Assembly: GCA_019429005.1 (NCBI GenBank)
Contig: JAHYJR010000005.1
Span: 54,581 to 118,580 of the forward strand
Reading direction: 5' to 3'
DNA: 64,000 bases
Origin: Nanobdellati archaeon
GTDB taxonomy: Archaea; EX4484-52; GLR71
The notes below the pieces were generated by a model. That model saw only the letters and a program-made list of their open reading frames with translations. It was not told the origin of the DNA and made no database searches. Within the stretch, counting starts at the first letter, position 1, and every line of letters starts with the position of its first letter. This document shows positions 1 to 10,480 of the stretch, one piece after another. The position numbers were made by a program, and so were the translations under genes.

Positions 1-1
1 A

Positions 2-529
2 ATGAAATTTTTCGCTAAAAAACGAAAGGGTGTAACACCCATAATTGCGATTGTACTTCTGCTTATGATGACAGTTGCAGCAGGCGGTATGGCTTGGCAG
101 TTCATACAAAGTACAATGGAACAGCAGCAACAATCTGCTGAGAAAGAATTGACTAAAATGAGTCAGTCACAGCTTAGTGTTCTTGAAGGTAACGGTACTG
201 TTGGTACAGGTACAATGATTTCCTTTTTTATAAAGAATCCTGGTGCTGGTTCTAGTTTGACTCTTTCAGATTCTATTGTAAAAATCAATGGTTATCTTGA
301 TAAGAGTTTAACTTCAACAGAAGGTATATTTTCAGGTAGTTGTACTGCAGGTATAATCGCTTCAGGTTCTACATGTTATTTAAATATGGATTTAACTAAT
401 GCTGAAAATACAGTAAAGTTTCCAAATGTTGGTAATACTTTGAATGTTGAAATTATTTCAAATACTGGACAGACTATAATATATTCCTGTACGCCTTCAA
501 GAGTTGTTGGTGGTATTGGTTACTGTTAA
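2..529 (+). CDS. Archaeal type IV pilin/archaellin-like protein with class III signal peptide
   Basis: N-terminus KKRKGVTPIIAIVLLLMMTVAAGGMAW: basic residues + G followed by a hydrophobic helix; Cys-containing C-terminal region. Confidence 0.8.
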   Translation: MKFFAKKRKGVTPIIAIVLLLMMTVAAGGMAWQFIQSTMEQQQQSAEKELTKMSQSQLSVLEGNGTVGTGTMISFFIKNPGAGSSLTLSDSIVKINGYLDKSLTSTEGIFSGSCTAGIIASGSTCYLNMDLTNAENTVKFPNVGNTLNVEIISNTGQTIIYSCTPSRVVGGIGYC

Positions 530-625
530 ATTTAATTTAAGTTAATGTTTAAACACATTAACTTTTTTATTTTTTATTTTTTTTCTAACAACTATCTATA
601 TATACAATAAAAATCAATTATTTTT

Positions 626-877
626 ATGTCAAAAGATAATAGCCCAATTGTTTCTATATCAATACTATTATTGTTATCAATGACGATATTCGCATTAAGT
701 GCATCTTTATTATGGGTTGAAACTATTGGTACTAATCAATCCGATTCTCTCTCAGATCTTATTATTATACAAAAAGAAAAAATAAGTAGTTTAGATCAAT
801 CACAAGATTTATCTAATATTGGTATCACAGATAATAATTTACAAGATTCATTTATATCTGATTATAGTTATAAATAA
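626..877 (+). CDS. Small pilin-like membrane/secreted protein (83 aa)
   Basis: N-terminal hydrophobic helix (SPIVSISILLLLSMTIFALSASLLW) like the neighbouring pilin; same strand and operon context. Confidence 0.5.
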   Translation: MSKDNSPIVSISILLLLSMTIFALSASLLWVETIGTNQSDSLSDLIIIQKEKISSLDQSQDLSNIGITDNNLQDSFISDYSYK

Positions 878-926
878 TCCCCTTTTTTTATCAAAAATAT
901 ATATGCTAATGTGTATAATATAATGT

Positions 927-1853
927 ATGAGATCTTGTATTAGTCGTAATTCTAGATATCGAAAAGCACAGACTGAAGTTATCACTATAATGATACTTAC
1001 AACTATTGCTATAGCGATGGTTAGTGTAAGTTATATCTGGGGAAAACCTCTTATACAGAAAAGCCAGACAAAGACAGATATTGAGCAAGCAAAAAATTTT
1101 ATGTTTACTTTAGAGGATGCTATTCGTGATGTATCTATTTATGGAGGGCAAAAAGTTCTTAATATTGATTTAAAAGGTACTCTTAAAGTGGATGGTGCGA
1201 CACAAATAGCTGATGGTTCTTATAATAATCTCAATAAGGATAATTGGATAACCTATACCATTAAAACAAAAACAGTGGGTACTAGTATTTCTGATTGGGT
1301 TCCTTTAGATGGATTGAGTCCAATACGTTCAGAACAGTTTTCTGGTACTGCTACGGATTCCGTGGTAATTAATGATACAACTTGTACTGGTGTATCAATT
1401 GATTGTATATCAAAAACCGCAAGTGTATCTGGTTGTGGTATTTATGGTAGTGCAAATGGTCTTGAGGGAACATCTTTTACTTCAAAACCCGAATATAAAC
1501 TAAGTTATGTGCATTGTGCATCAACACCTTATTTTATAACTATATCTGGACCCGAAATACCAGTTCCAGGTATTATCGGTACAAATAAAGCTGGCGTTGT
1601 TATGACTAAAGCAAAAGGTATTGGTAGTGAATATGAAGTTAATTATAAACTCGCATATAGAGAACTTGACGATTTAACTAGTGGAAATGGTTATCTTATT
1701 CAACTTGTTAAAGGTGGGAATACCTTTGTTGGTGAAGGGCAACATAAAATATTTATAAAATCTGATAGGGATAAGGTTTTTGATGATATTAATATAGTTT
1801 CACAAGTAGGTGGACCTGTTACAATAATGCCCGTTGTTATATATATAGAATAA
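927..1853 (+). CDS. Prepilin-like protein (308 aa)
   Basis: RYRKAQTEVITIMILTTIAIAMVSVSYIWG class III signal-like N-terminus, large ectodomain; operon context. Confidence 0.65.
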   Translation: MRSCISRNSRYRKAQTEVITIMILTTIAIAMVSVSYIWGKPLIQKSQTKTDIEQAKNFMFTLEDAIRDVSIYGGQKVLNIDLKGTLKVDGATQIADGSYNNLNKDNWITYTIKTKTVGTSISDWVPLDGLSPIRSEQFSGTATDSVVINDTTCTGVSIDCISKTASVSGCGIYGSANGLEGTSFTSKPEYKLSYVHCASTPYFITISGPEIPVPGIIGTNKAGVVMTKAKGIGSEYEVNYKLAYRELDDLTSGNGYLIQLVKGGNTFVGEGQHKIFIKSDRDKVFDDINIVSQVGGPVTIMPVVIYIE

Positions 1854-1889
1854 TTGTTAAAATAGTATTATAGGTGTAAAATAATTAAT

Positions 1890-2327
1890 TTGAGACCGCT
1901 ATTATCTTATCGAAGAAAAGGTCAGAATATGACCTTGGAAGAGGTAATGCTTATTGCAGTTGGTGTTATGATCCTTATGGGTACCTATTCATCATTTGTG
2001 TTTATGAAAACACAAGTATCTTATAAAATACAAGAAAGTTATGGTGAAGAAGTATTGAACTATGTGATTTCAAACATATATAAGTTGATAGATCTTAACT
2101 TGACTGACGGCTATATCATGATTGAACTTCCTGATGTCATAGGTGAAGATTATTATATTATTTCAAAAGGTGTCAAAAAAAATGATATTATGTTAAAATT
2201 TAATAATGGTCGTATATTGTCTAAGAATGCAGGTATTAGTGTCTTTGGACAATCAGCAAGTACGGATAAATGGATTATGCTTAATTATTATAATAATTCA
2301 ATACAATTAAAAGGGGTTAATGAGTAA
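1890..2327 (+). CDS. Prepilin-like protein (145 aa)
   Basis: YRRKGQNMTLEEVMLIAVGVMILMGTY class III signal motif; overlaps start of the ATPase gene. Confidence 0.65.
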   Translation: MRPLLSYRRKGQNMTLEEVMLIAVGVMILMGTYSSFVFMKTQVSYKIQESYGEEVLNYVISNIYKLIDLNLTDGYIMIELPDVIGEDYYIISKGVKKNDIMLKFNNGRILSKNAGISVFGQSASTDKWIMLNYYNNSIQLKGVNE

Positions 2328-4155
2328 TATGAAAGTTTCAGTTAAAAAATCATTTTCAAAACTTGCAAAGTCTTATAATACGTATAGATTAGCCTCTAAT
2401 AAAAAAGCACTTTTTATGGAACAAAATGATGGTAATTCATCTACAAATAATATTAATAATAATACTAATACTAGTTCTATTACGCACGTAAAAGAAATTG
2501 TTAAATATGTTGATTCTAAAGATAGTTCAAATAGTGATAATAAACAGTATAATGATGGTTCTAGTGAGGATGTTGATTATACTCCGGTAGACATAGGTAA
2601 TTTGTTTGTCACTAAGAAAAATATACTTAAACAACATGAACATGAGTTGGAGGAGGTTGACGTAAAATATCCTGTAACTCCTGTTGCACCAAAAAATGGT
2701 GAGAAAATATATGCTTGGGTAAATATTAAATGGGACAAAACGGATAATTCTTTAGTATATTACATAATTGAACCTTATGTGACTGCAGAAGATCTAAAAC
2801 GTATAGATCAGATAAAAAAAGTTATTGAAGAAGAAATAGATATAGATTTTCAATCTTTCAATAAGGAAAGTGCAAAAGATTATCTTACAGATAATTTGAA
2901 GGTCATTATTGACCGTTTTGGTGTTACAATTGGTGCCGAGAAAATGGATGTTTATAAGTATTATGTTTTACGTGATTTTATAGGTTTTGGGGCATTACAA
3001 CCAATATTAGATGATGAGAATATTGAAGATATTAGTTGTGATGGTTCTGATATACCTATATTTGTATACCATAGAGATCCTCGTTTTGGTTCAATTAAAA
3101 CATCCGTTCTGCTTGATGATGCTTATCTTGATGATCTTGTTATGAAAATGGCTCAAAGGTCAGGTAGGAGTATATCTATGGCAGAACCTATTTTACAAGG
3201 TGCTCTTCCAGATGGGTCTAGGGTACAAGCTACTCTTGCAACAGATGTTGCAACACGTGGTTCTAATTTTACAATACGTAAATTTTCAAAAGAACCACAT
3301 ACACCCGTAAATATGCTTAAATATAAGACAATGGATTCTAAACTGTTATCATATCTTTGGTTTGCTATAGAAAATAGTAAATCTGTATTTGTTGTTGGTG
3401 CAACTGCTGCAGGTAAAACATCTCTTCTTAATGCATTATCTCTTTTCATAAAACCAGATTTTAAAATTGTAAGTATTGAAGATACTCCCGAAATACAGTT
3501 ACCTCATGAGCATTGGGTTGCAGAAGTTGCTCGAACTGAGACTGAAGAAGGTCCCAAAAAGAAAGGTAGTGTTGATATGTTTGAGCTTCTTAAGGGTTCT
3601 TTAAGGCAAAGACCCGATTTTATCATAGTGGGTGAAATTAGGGGTATTGAAGCTAGTGTACTTTTCCAGCAAATGGCAACAGGGCATCCTGGTATATCAA
3701 CATTCCATGCAGATTCAATAGAAAAAGTTATTGATAGGCTTACTACAAGACCAATTAATTTATCTCCAACACTTCTTGAAAATCTTGATATTGTATTATT
3801 TGCAAAACGTCTTAGGTATAAAAATGGTTATATAAGGCGAGTTGTTGAAGTTCGTGAGATCATAAAATATGATACTGAAAAGAAAAAATTGATAACAAAT
3901 AAAGTATTCTCATGGGATCCTTTAACAGATACGTTTAAAGTTGCTGCAACTAGTTATCTTCTTGGAAAAATTTCAAAACAAACAGGTATTAGTCAAAATG
4001 AAATTAAAGAAGAGATTAAAAATAGAATGAAAGTTCTTGAATGGATGGGTGATAAGTATATAACTCATTATAAACGGGTTGGTGAAGTGATAAAATCCTA
4101 TTATAATAATCCCTCGGATATATTGGAAATTATAGATGGTGAGAGTAAAAATTGA
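2320..4155 (+). CDS. Type II/IV secretion system ATPase (GspE/VirB11/FlaI superfamily)
   Basis: Walker A VVGATAAGKTSLLNAL, IEDTPEIQLPHEHW, LRQRPDFIIVGEIRG, TGHPGISTFHAD; long Asn/Ser-rich N-terminal extension. Confidence 0.93.
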   Translation: MSNMKVSVKKSFSKLAKSYNTYRLASNKKALFMEQNDGNSSTNNINNNTNTSSITHVKEIVKYVDSKDSSNSDNKQYNDGSSEDVDYTPVDIGNLFVTKKNILKQHEHELEEVDVKYPVTPVAPKNGEKIYAWVNIKWDKTDNSLVYYIIEPYVTAEDLKRIDQIKKVIEEEIDIDFQSFNKESAKDYLTDNLKVIIDRFGVTIGAEKMDVYKYYVLRDFIGFGALQPILDDENIEDISCDGSDIPIFVYHRDPRFGSIKTSVLLDDAYLDDLVMKMAQRSGRSISMAEPILQGALPDGSRVQATLATDVATRGSNFTIRKFSKEPHTPVNMLKYKTMDSKLLSYLWFAIENSKSVFVVGATAAGKTSLLNALSLFIKPDFKIVSIEDTPEIQLPHEHWVAEVARTETEEGPKKKGSVDMFELLKGSLRQRPDFIIVGEIRGIEASVLFQQMATGHPGISTFHADSIEKVIDRLTTRPINLSPTLLENLDIVLFAKRLRYKNGYIRRVVEVREIIKYDTEKKKLITNKVFSWDPLTDTFKVAATSYLLGKISKQTGISQNEIKEEIKNRMKVLEWMGDKYITHYKRVGEVIKSYYNNPSDILEIIDGESKN

Positions 4156-4232
4156 TATAGTTTATCCCTATATCTATTTCATATATTAGATTGATACAAG
4201 TATATTTTGATATTGTTTATTAGGTTGGTTAT

Positions 4233-5141
4233 ATGTCTTCTTCATCTTCAAATAATTCTTTAACAAATGCATTTAAAGCAATATCTGTAAAATTATTTGG
4301 AGGTCTTGTACAAAATTATCTTGCAGACCATTTAGTATTTTTAAGAAAACAAATGAAAAAAGCCGGTTTAAGTACGTCTCTTATTGATTATGTGTCAATG
4401 TCAATATTGACAAGTATCATAGTTTTTGTTTTAGTGACCTTATCAATAACTGTCGTTGCAACATTAATAGTTTCGAATATTATAATTGGTGCATTTCTTG
4501 GATTTTTTTCAGGATTTATATCAGGGGTGGGGATTTTATTTTTATTTTATACATATCCAGATATTTACATAGGTGAGCGTAAGAAAAAAATAGAATCTGA
4601 TATGCCTTTTGTTATGCTTTATCTTGCAGCTATGGCAGGTGGCGGTACACCTCCTGTTGCTATGTTTAGAACTTTAGCAAAATTTAAAGAGTATGGTGAA
4701 GTTGCAAAAGAAGCTGAGAAAATTGTTGAAGAAACAGATGTTCTTGGTATTGATGTATTGACTGCATTTAAAAACGCTGCTGAGCGAACACCCTCTGATC
4801 AATTAATTGATCTTTTGTGGGGTATGCGAACTGTTATAAAATCAGGTGGTGACCTTAAAGTATATCTTAGAGAACGAGCAAAAATAACTATGTCTGAATA
4901 TCGTCGTCGTCTTAAGCAATTTACCGAACAGCTCGCTATGATGACTGAGATGTATATTACTTTAGTTATTGTCGGTTCTGTTTTATTTGTAATAATAACT
5001 GCAATTATGGGTGCAATGGGTGGTTCTGGTTTTGGTCCAATTATAGTTGGTTCACAATTAGGTCTTGTATTCCTTTTACTTCCTGTAGCTTGTATAGGAT
5101 TTATTGTATTTGCAAAGAGTATATCACCAAAAGCTGATTAA
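4233..5141 (+). CDS. TadC/FlaJ-like type IV pilus assembly membrane protein
   Basis: Multi-TM protein directly after the ATPase; DMPFVMLYLAAMAGGGTPPVAMFRTLA and AAERTPSDQLIDLLWGMRTVIKSGGDLKVYL typical of T2SF family. Confidence 0.85.
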   Translation: MSSSSSNNSLTNAFKAISVKLFGGLVQNYLADHLVFLRKQMKKAGLSTSLIDYVSMSILTSIIVFVLVTLSITVVATLIVSNIIIGAFLGFFSGFISGVGILFLFYTYPDIYIGERKKKIESDMPFVMLYLAAMAGGGTPPVAMFRTLAKFKEYGEVAKEAEKIVEETDVLGIDVLTAFKNAAERTPSDQLIDLLWGMRTVIKSGGDLKVYLRERAKITMSEYRRRLKQFTEQLAMMTEMYITLVIVGSVLFVIITAIMGAMGGSGFGPIIVGSQLGLVFLLLPVACIGFIVFAKSISPKAD

Positions 5142-6116
5142 GTGAAATATATGGCTAATAATGAGATTAAATCAAAAACAAAGATAAATACAAGTTCTAT
5201 TTTAAAGTATGGTTCAATATTTTTAGGTTTTGTTATAATCTTCGTTGGTGCTACTTTTTTAATGTCTGGTGCATCAAAACAGGTTGGTATGGTACTTTTT
5301 ATGGTTGGAGCTCTTGTTTCAATTGTACCTTCATCAATTTTATCTTATCTTCATTTTTCAAAATATCGTAATATGGAACTTGAATTTCCTAGATTTTTAA
5401 GAGATTTAGGTGAAGCAAAAAAGAGTGGTATGACATTTCCACAAGCGTTTGTATCTAGACGAGATACTAAATATGGTCAATTATCAGAGGAAATCAGAAA
5501 AGCTAGTAATCAATTATCATGGGGTATACCGTTTTCAAAAGTATTGACTATGATAGTAGAACGTTTAAAAGAAAGTGCACTTTTAAGACGAACCTTTACT
5601 ATAATTATAGAAGCATTTAATGCGGGTGGTGATGTTAGTGAAGTTCTTGATGATCTTTCTAATGATGTTCAAACACTTAAGGAAATTGATGCTGAACGTA
5701 CAAGTGCACTATCTCAACAAGTTATAATGATGTATTTTATATCTTTTTTATTTTTAGGGATAATATTGATGCTTTTCAATCTTTTGATACCTATGCTTAG
5801 TGCAGATGGTCTTGGTAGTATTTCAGGTGCTGAGGGTGGTGCTCTTGTATATTGTGAATATGCAGAATTTTTATGTAGTTTATGTGATGGTTTTAATTGG
5901 GAAGGTACTGTTGCTGCTAAACAAGCTTCATATAATGATCGAGTAACTGCAAGACAACTTTGTTATTTTAAGAGTCTATTTTTTATGATGGCCTTAATTC
6001 AAGCGATTGGTAGTGGTCTTATCTCTGGTGAAATGAGTGAGGGTTCTGTTAAGGCGGGTGTTAAACATTGTCTTATATTAGGTATTGTGACTGTAAGTAT
6101 CTTTATGATTGCTTAA
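5142..6116 (+). CDS. Second TadC/FlaJ-like type IV pilus assembly membrane protein
   Basis: Multi-TM; ELEFPRFLRDLGEAKKSGMTFPQAFVSR ... AFNAGGDVSEVLDDLSNDVQTLKEIDAERTSALSQQVIMMYFISF. Confidence 0.82.
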   Translation: MKYMANNEIKSKTKINTSSILKYGSIFLGFVIIFVGATFLMSGASKQVGMVLFMVGALVSIVPSSILSYLHFSKYRNMELEFPRFLRDLGEAKKSGMTFPQAFVSRRDTKYGQLSEEIRKASNQLSWGIPFSKVLTMIVERLKESALLRRTFTIIIEAFNAGGDVSEVLDDLSNDVQTLKEIDAERTSALSQQVIMMYFISFLFLGIILMLFNLLIPMLSADGLGSISGAEGGALVYCEYAEFLCSLCDGFNWEGTVAAKQASYNDRVTARQLCYFKSLFFMMALIQAIGSGLISGEMSEGSVKAGVKHCLILGIVTVSIFMIA

Positions 6117-6128
6117 TGGTGTTTTTTA

Positions 6129-6779
6129 ATGAAATTATATAATCGTTGTGTGTATAAAAAACGTCAAGGTCAAGTCAATATTGATTTTATAGGTGGTTTT
6201 CTTCTTTTTATGGTTTCAGTCATTTATATCTCAACATCAGCTATAAAGATAATACCTTTATATCAAGAAAAGGTTGAATCTGATAATAATAGGCTAGAGC
6301 TTTGGACACTTTCTGAGCGTTTTATAAATTATGTTGAAAGTGAACGTTTTGTATTAGATCCTGAAAAAATGGATGACCTAACAACTATGAATTATGATGC
6401 AATCAAAAGATTATTGGGTGTTGATGAAACGAATAATTTTGTTTTAAGAGTGTATCAATACCCCATAATTACTACTGAAAAAGATATTAATGGTGATTAT
6501 ATTGGTATTGGATCATTTAGTGGTACAGATGTTATGTTCAATGTAACAGATACAGAGGTTTTAATAAATGGCAAATCTTTTGATTTAGGTGATGCTAAAA
6601 TATTATCAGAGCGTGTATATACTATTGATGAGATTGATCCTTATCAAAAATATGTCATTTTAAAAACAGTACTTATTGAAAAAGATGATATTTACGAGAT
6701 TAAGAAAAGTACAAGCCAATTAGTACGTTATAGTACCTATGATAATTTTATAACAAGTATAATAATAACGTATTTTTAG
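6129..6779 (+). CDS. Prepilin-like protein (216 aa)
   Basis: YKKRQGQVNIDFIGGFLLFMVSVIYISTSA class III signal motif. Confidence 0.65.
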   Translation: MKLYNRCVYKKRQGQVNIDFIGGFLLFMVSVIYISTSAIKIIPLYQEKVESDNNRLELWTLSERFINYVESERFVLDPEKMDDLTTMNYDAIKRLLGVDETNNFVLRVYQYPIITTEKDINGDYIGIGSFSGTDVMFNVTDTEVLINGKSFDLGDAKILSERVYTIDEIDPYQKYVILKTVLIEKDDIYEIKKSTSQLVRYSTYDNFITSIIITYF

Positions 6780-6790
6780 TTGTATCTAAT

Positions 6791-8815
6791 ATGTTAAATA
6801 ATACGGTATGTATGTTAAATAATAATGGTGACCTGATGTTTCATAAAAAAAAATCACATTTTAAAAGACGAAAAGGTTATTTTCATTCAATTGAAGGTAT
6901 TCTTGCAGTGCTTCTTTTAATTGGGTATATAGGTGGTGTTTTTTATAGACCTTCAACATTAACAGATTGGGATTCCGCAAATTTACGTCAAGAACTTTCA
7001 GATTATTTAGGATCTCTTGAAAAGACTAATTTGATTGATCTTATACTTGAAAACAAACCTGATGATTTTAAGAGGATAACTGCTAGTTTTTTTGATCCAG
7101 AAAAAGATTTTTCGCTTTCAACAGAGAATCTTTTGAAGCCAAAGCTTATTGTAGGTGTTCTTACAGGAGATACTACTTTGTTTAATATGTATAAACGAAA
7201 CATTACAGATAATATTTATGGTACTGATTATAGGGCAACTGTTAATAATAGACGTGTTGAAATTGTTGTGTTACAGACAAATTTTACTGAAGCACCGTGG
7301 GGTGGTTATAATGTTCTTGTAATCCCTGTGTCTGGAACAGAATCACAGATATCAGCAACACTTGGAACTCAAGGGTATAGTTCGGTTATAAATATGACCT
7401 ATTTTAAGACCTTTAGTAATAATGCTGGTGGTATTGTATTGGTCTCAGATATACCTAATTCAAATATTCTAGATTATACATTCATAAAAACGTTTTTAAA
7501 TCTGGCATGGTCTCAAAATATAACAGATCCTACTGGTTCTTTTTCATATCTTAATGATATTAATCCAAAAGAGATAAGTTATGAAGCACTTAAATATTTT
7601 TCATATATCCCTCTTGAGATAAATACAGAAACTAGTGGTGAAAGGAATACGTCTATAGAATTTTTTGAAACTAATGTTACAGATGGACCTGGTTTTGTTG
7701 ATGTGCATCTTGCCGAAACAGATTATCGTCTGGGAAAAGCATTTTGTACTGTAAACCTTGTTGAACCTTGTGGTGGTGATACAAGAGCGACTCTTGATTA
7801 TACATATACGCTTTGGTCTACAAATAGTATTTATCATTATACTACATTAAATCTTAAGCGAGAAAATTATGGGTTTGTAACGACCCAATCTGGTTCAAAT
7901 ACTATATATGATCGTGTTTTTATAGATTATGATAATAATGATGATTTGACAACATATTATTTTACAAATGATACAGTACAATATTCATTAGATGAGCTCA
8001 CAGGCCCTTCAAATGCAACACTTTCATTTGATTTTCAACCAACAACTGATGGCCTTGCACAGATTTTAATAACTGTTGAGGCTGTAGGTGAAGAACCTAG
8101 TGAAACTGCAATCTATTTTAATGGTGTCTTTTTTGGAAATACTAGTGTTATCTCTTCAGATTATAATATTACACAATGTGATAATTCCATATCTTTATGT
8201 AATTATACAGTATTAATTAATGTTACGGATTTATTAGTAACGGGTTTGAATCATATTGAGTTTTTCAATTATTTGGGCGGTATTCCTTTAGATGAAGTAT
8301 TATATCATAATATCTCAGCAACACTTACAACTGTAAGGGGTTTTTCAGATGGAACTACATTTACTGTTGATAATAATAATTACACAATAATAGAAATTGA
8401 ACCGAAAGGTTTATATGTTAAATTATCAATTGATACGCCTCATGAATTTATAACACTTAATACAAACAGTTTTGTATATCCTGCTAATAACTTTTCAAAT
8501 TCAGCTGAAAATGATTCATATTTTGTTATTATGTATGATAATGCCTTAAATGTATTGGGTGGAAATATTCCCGTATCTATTGTAAATTATCTTTTAACTG
8601 GAAGCCGTAATGCTTGGGTTGTCAATAATTTAAAATCTCAAGATGAATGGCATATCTTAAGATCTCTAATATTTTTTGTTTCAGATCATCACGATGATTT
8701 TATCTTTACACCGCAAGCATTAGGTGATGTTGTGACAACAAGAAATACTATGCTTTCAATTGGCAATATTTATCAACCTTATTGGATTGATTTTAGGGGG
8801 TGGTATCGTGTTTAA
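6791..8815 (+). CDS. Large prepilin-like surface protein (674 aa, possible pilus tip/adhesin)
   Basis: KRRKGYFHSIEGILAVLLLIGYIGGVFYRPS class III signal-like motif followed by ~600 aa ectodomain; start may be an internal ATG (MFHKKKSHFKRRKG). Confidence 0.6.
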   Translation: MLNNTVCMLNNNGDLMFHKKKSHFKRRKGYFHSIEGILAVLLLIGYIGGVFYRPSTLTDWDSANLRQELSDYLGSLEKTNLIDLILENKPDDFKRITASFFDPEKDFSLSTENLLKPKLIVGVLTGDTTLFNMYKRNITDNIYGTDYRATVNNRRVEIVVLQTNFTEAPWGGYNVLVIPVSGTESQISATLGTQGYSSVINMTYFKTFSNNAGGIVLVSDIPNSNILDYTFIKTFLNLAWSQNITDPTGSFSYLNDINPKEISYEALKYFSYIPLEINTETSGERNTSIEFFETNVTDGPGFVDVHLAETDYRLGKAFCTVNLVEPCGGDTRATLDYTYTLWSTNSIYHYTTLNLKRENYGFVTTQSGSNTIYDRVFIDYDNNDDLTTYYFTNDTVQYSLDELTGPSNATLSFDFQPTTDGLAQILITVEAVGEEPSETAIYFNGVFFGNTSVISSDYNITQCDNSISLCNYTVLINVTDLLVTGLNHIEFFNYLGGIPLDEVLYHNISATLTTVRGFSDGTTFTVDNNNYTIIEIEPKGLYVKLSIDTPHEFITLNTNSFVYPANNFSNSAENDSYFVIMYDNALNVLGGNIPVSIVNYLLTGSRNAWVVNNLKSQDEWHILRSLIFFVSDHHDDFIFTPQALGDVVTTRNTMLSIGNIYQPYWIDFRGWYRV

Positions 8816-9350
8816 TTTTATTTTAAGTAATTTCAATAAAAAACGAAGAAAAGGTCAGTTTATGATTATCGGTGCGGTAATCGTTGCTGTTATGCTTTAT
8901 AAGGTTGCAGCTATACTTAATGAGAATCAACATTTTGATCCATCCTTTGCTCAAAAAGATATTTCAACAAATATCTTTAAAGATATAGAATTAGGTCTTT
9001 ATAAGACTGCGACAAATAATCATATTTTTGATAATGATGTACTTGAACTTGTAAATTTTTATAAACGGTTATATCTGCGTGAAGGTTATTATATAGATAT
9101 TTATGTAAATGAATCTTATAATTATTCTAAGCCAACTTCTATAACATTTAGTTCAAAAATGTTAAATTATCATAAAGATTTAGTGCTTTACGTTGTTGAT
9201 TCTAAGGATTGCACTCTTTTTGAAACTGAAGATCGTTGTGATTTTATAGATCCTGTTTTATGCTCTTCAATACAAGGTCAAGGTCTTAGTTGTCCAGAAC
9301 CTGGTTATTTTATAGATAATTGTTGTAAAAGTTATAAAAAATGCTGTTGA
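8808..9350 (+). CDS. Prepilin-like protein; probable GTG start at 8808
   Basis: Within the ORF 8760..9350; VFNFILSNFNKKRRKGQFMIIGAVIVAVMLYKVA; GTG start overlaps the upstream stop codon. Confidence 0.6.
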   Translation: MFNFILSNFNKKRRKGQFMIIGAVIVAVMLYKVAAILNENQHFDPSFAQKDISTNIFKDIELGLYKTATNNHIFDNDVLELVNFYKRLYLREGYYIDIYVNESYNYSKPTSITFSSKMLNYHKDLVLYVVDSKDCTLFETEDRCDFIDPVLCSSIQGQGLSCPEPGYFIDNCCKSYKKCC

Positions 9351-9362
9351 TTATATTCTTAT

Positions 9363-10181
9363 ATGGAAACTGTATATTTGAAATTTGCATATCTTGGGGA
9401 TAACTTTAGTGGTTTGCAAATGCAACCTCATTTTTTAAAATTGAGGACTGTTGAGGGTGATATTGTAACAGCCTTAATTGATTTGGGTATAATCATAAGT
9501 AAAACTGAAAATTCTGTAAGAGTTTTGAGTCGAACTGATAAAGGTGTCTCTGCAATATTTAATATAATTAGTTTTAAATCAGATAAAACCTTTAAAATAG
9601 GTATGTTAAATAGTATTTTGAAGAATGATTTATGGGTTCTTGCAAAATCAATTCCCAAAGAATCGTTTGATTCTATTAAAACAACTTCAGCATTTGGTAA
9701 TCGTTTCAAAAAAAGATACAGATATCTGCTTTTTGGTAATTATAATATAATTAAGATCAAAGAAGCACTTTTTTTATTTTCAGGAACTCATGATTTTTCA
9801 AATTTTTCAAAACGAGATCTAACAAAGAACAAATCACCTATAAGAACAATTGAAGTTAAAGTTACAAGAAAAAAGTATTTGCCTGATGTATTAATAATAG
9901 ATATAAGGGGTAAAGGTTTTTTATGGCAGATGGTACGTCGTATTATTCAGTGTGCTGTTGATTATGCTAATGATAAAATTTCACTTGATAAGATCTCAAG
10001 ACTTCTTGATGGTGCTGACACAAAAAGTATCAAACCTATAGCTGCAAAAAATCTTATGCTTTTTAATGTTGATTCTGAAATAATTTTCGAAAAAGATGAT
10101 TATCATGCAATTAAATTTTTAAAGACCTTGCGGGATGATGCTGTTCGGAAAGCTGTATTTTTTGATAATTTAATACGTTAA
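9363..10181 (+). CDS. truA: tRNA pseudouridine synthase A
   Basis: LKFAYLGDNFSGLQMQP, SRTDKGVSA, IRGKGFLWQMVRRI motifs of TruA. Confidence 0.9.
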   Translation: METVYLKFAYLGDNFSGLQMQPHFLKLRTVEGDIVTALIDLGIIISKTENSVRVLSRTDKGVSAIFNIISFKSDKTFKIGMLNSILKNDLWVLAKSIPKESFDSIKTTSAFGNRFKKRYRYLLFGNYNIIKIKEALFLFSGTHDFSNFSKRDLTKNKSPIRTIEVKVTRKKYLPDVLIIDIRGKGFLWQMVRRIIQCAVDYANDKISLDKISRLLDGADTKSIKPIAAKNLMLFNVDSEIIFEKDDYHAIKFLKTLRDDAVRKAVFFDNLIR

Positions 10182-10368
10182 TTTATATTATATCGTTTGA
10201 GTGTATTTTTTTATATATTATAATATGACTATAATACGTTATGTTTATATTATACAAATATTATAATTATATTATAATTATATGTCTTAATAATATCATG
10301 TATTTATATTATTATATATTAATAAACTTACATTGTCATATGAATATAATATTATATTCTTATCCGTT

Positions 10369-10480
10369 TATAATCTTATTTATCTATAATCTTATTTATC
10401 TATAATCTTATTTATCTATAATCTTATTTATCTATAATCTTATTTATCTATAATCTTATTTATCTATAATCTTATTTATC
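10369..10480. repeat. Seven perfect tandem copies of 16-bp TATAATCTTATTTATC
   Basis: Direct reading; partial 8th copy follows (TATAAACTTA). Confidence 0.97.

Noticed and set aside
2-9350. Archaellum (flagellum) operon
   Set aside because: ATPase and membrane proteins are compatible, but no FlaH/ArlH or other fla accessory genes are seen, and there are two separate T2SF proteins. Called generic type IV pilus-like instead.
10369-10480. Possible CRISPR array
   Set aside because: 16-bp units are directly abutting with no spacers, and no cas genes are present. It is a simple tandem repeat.
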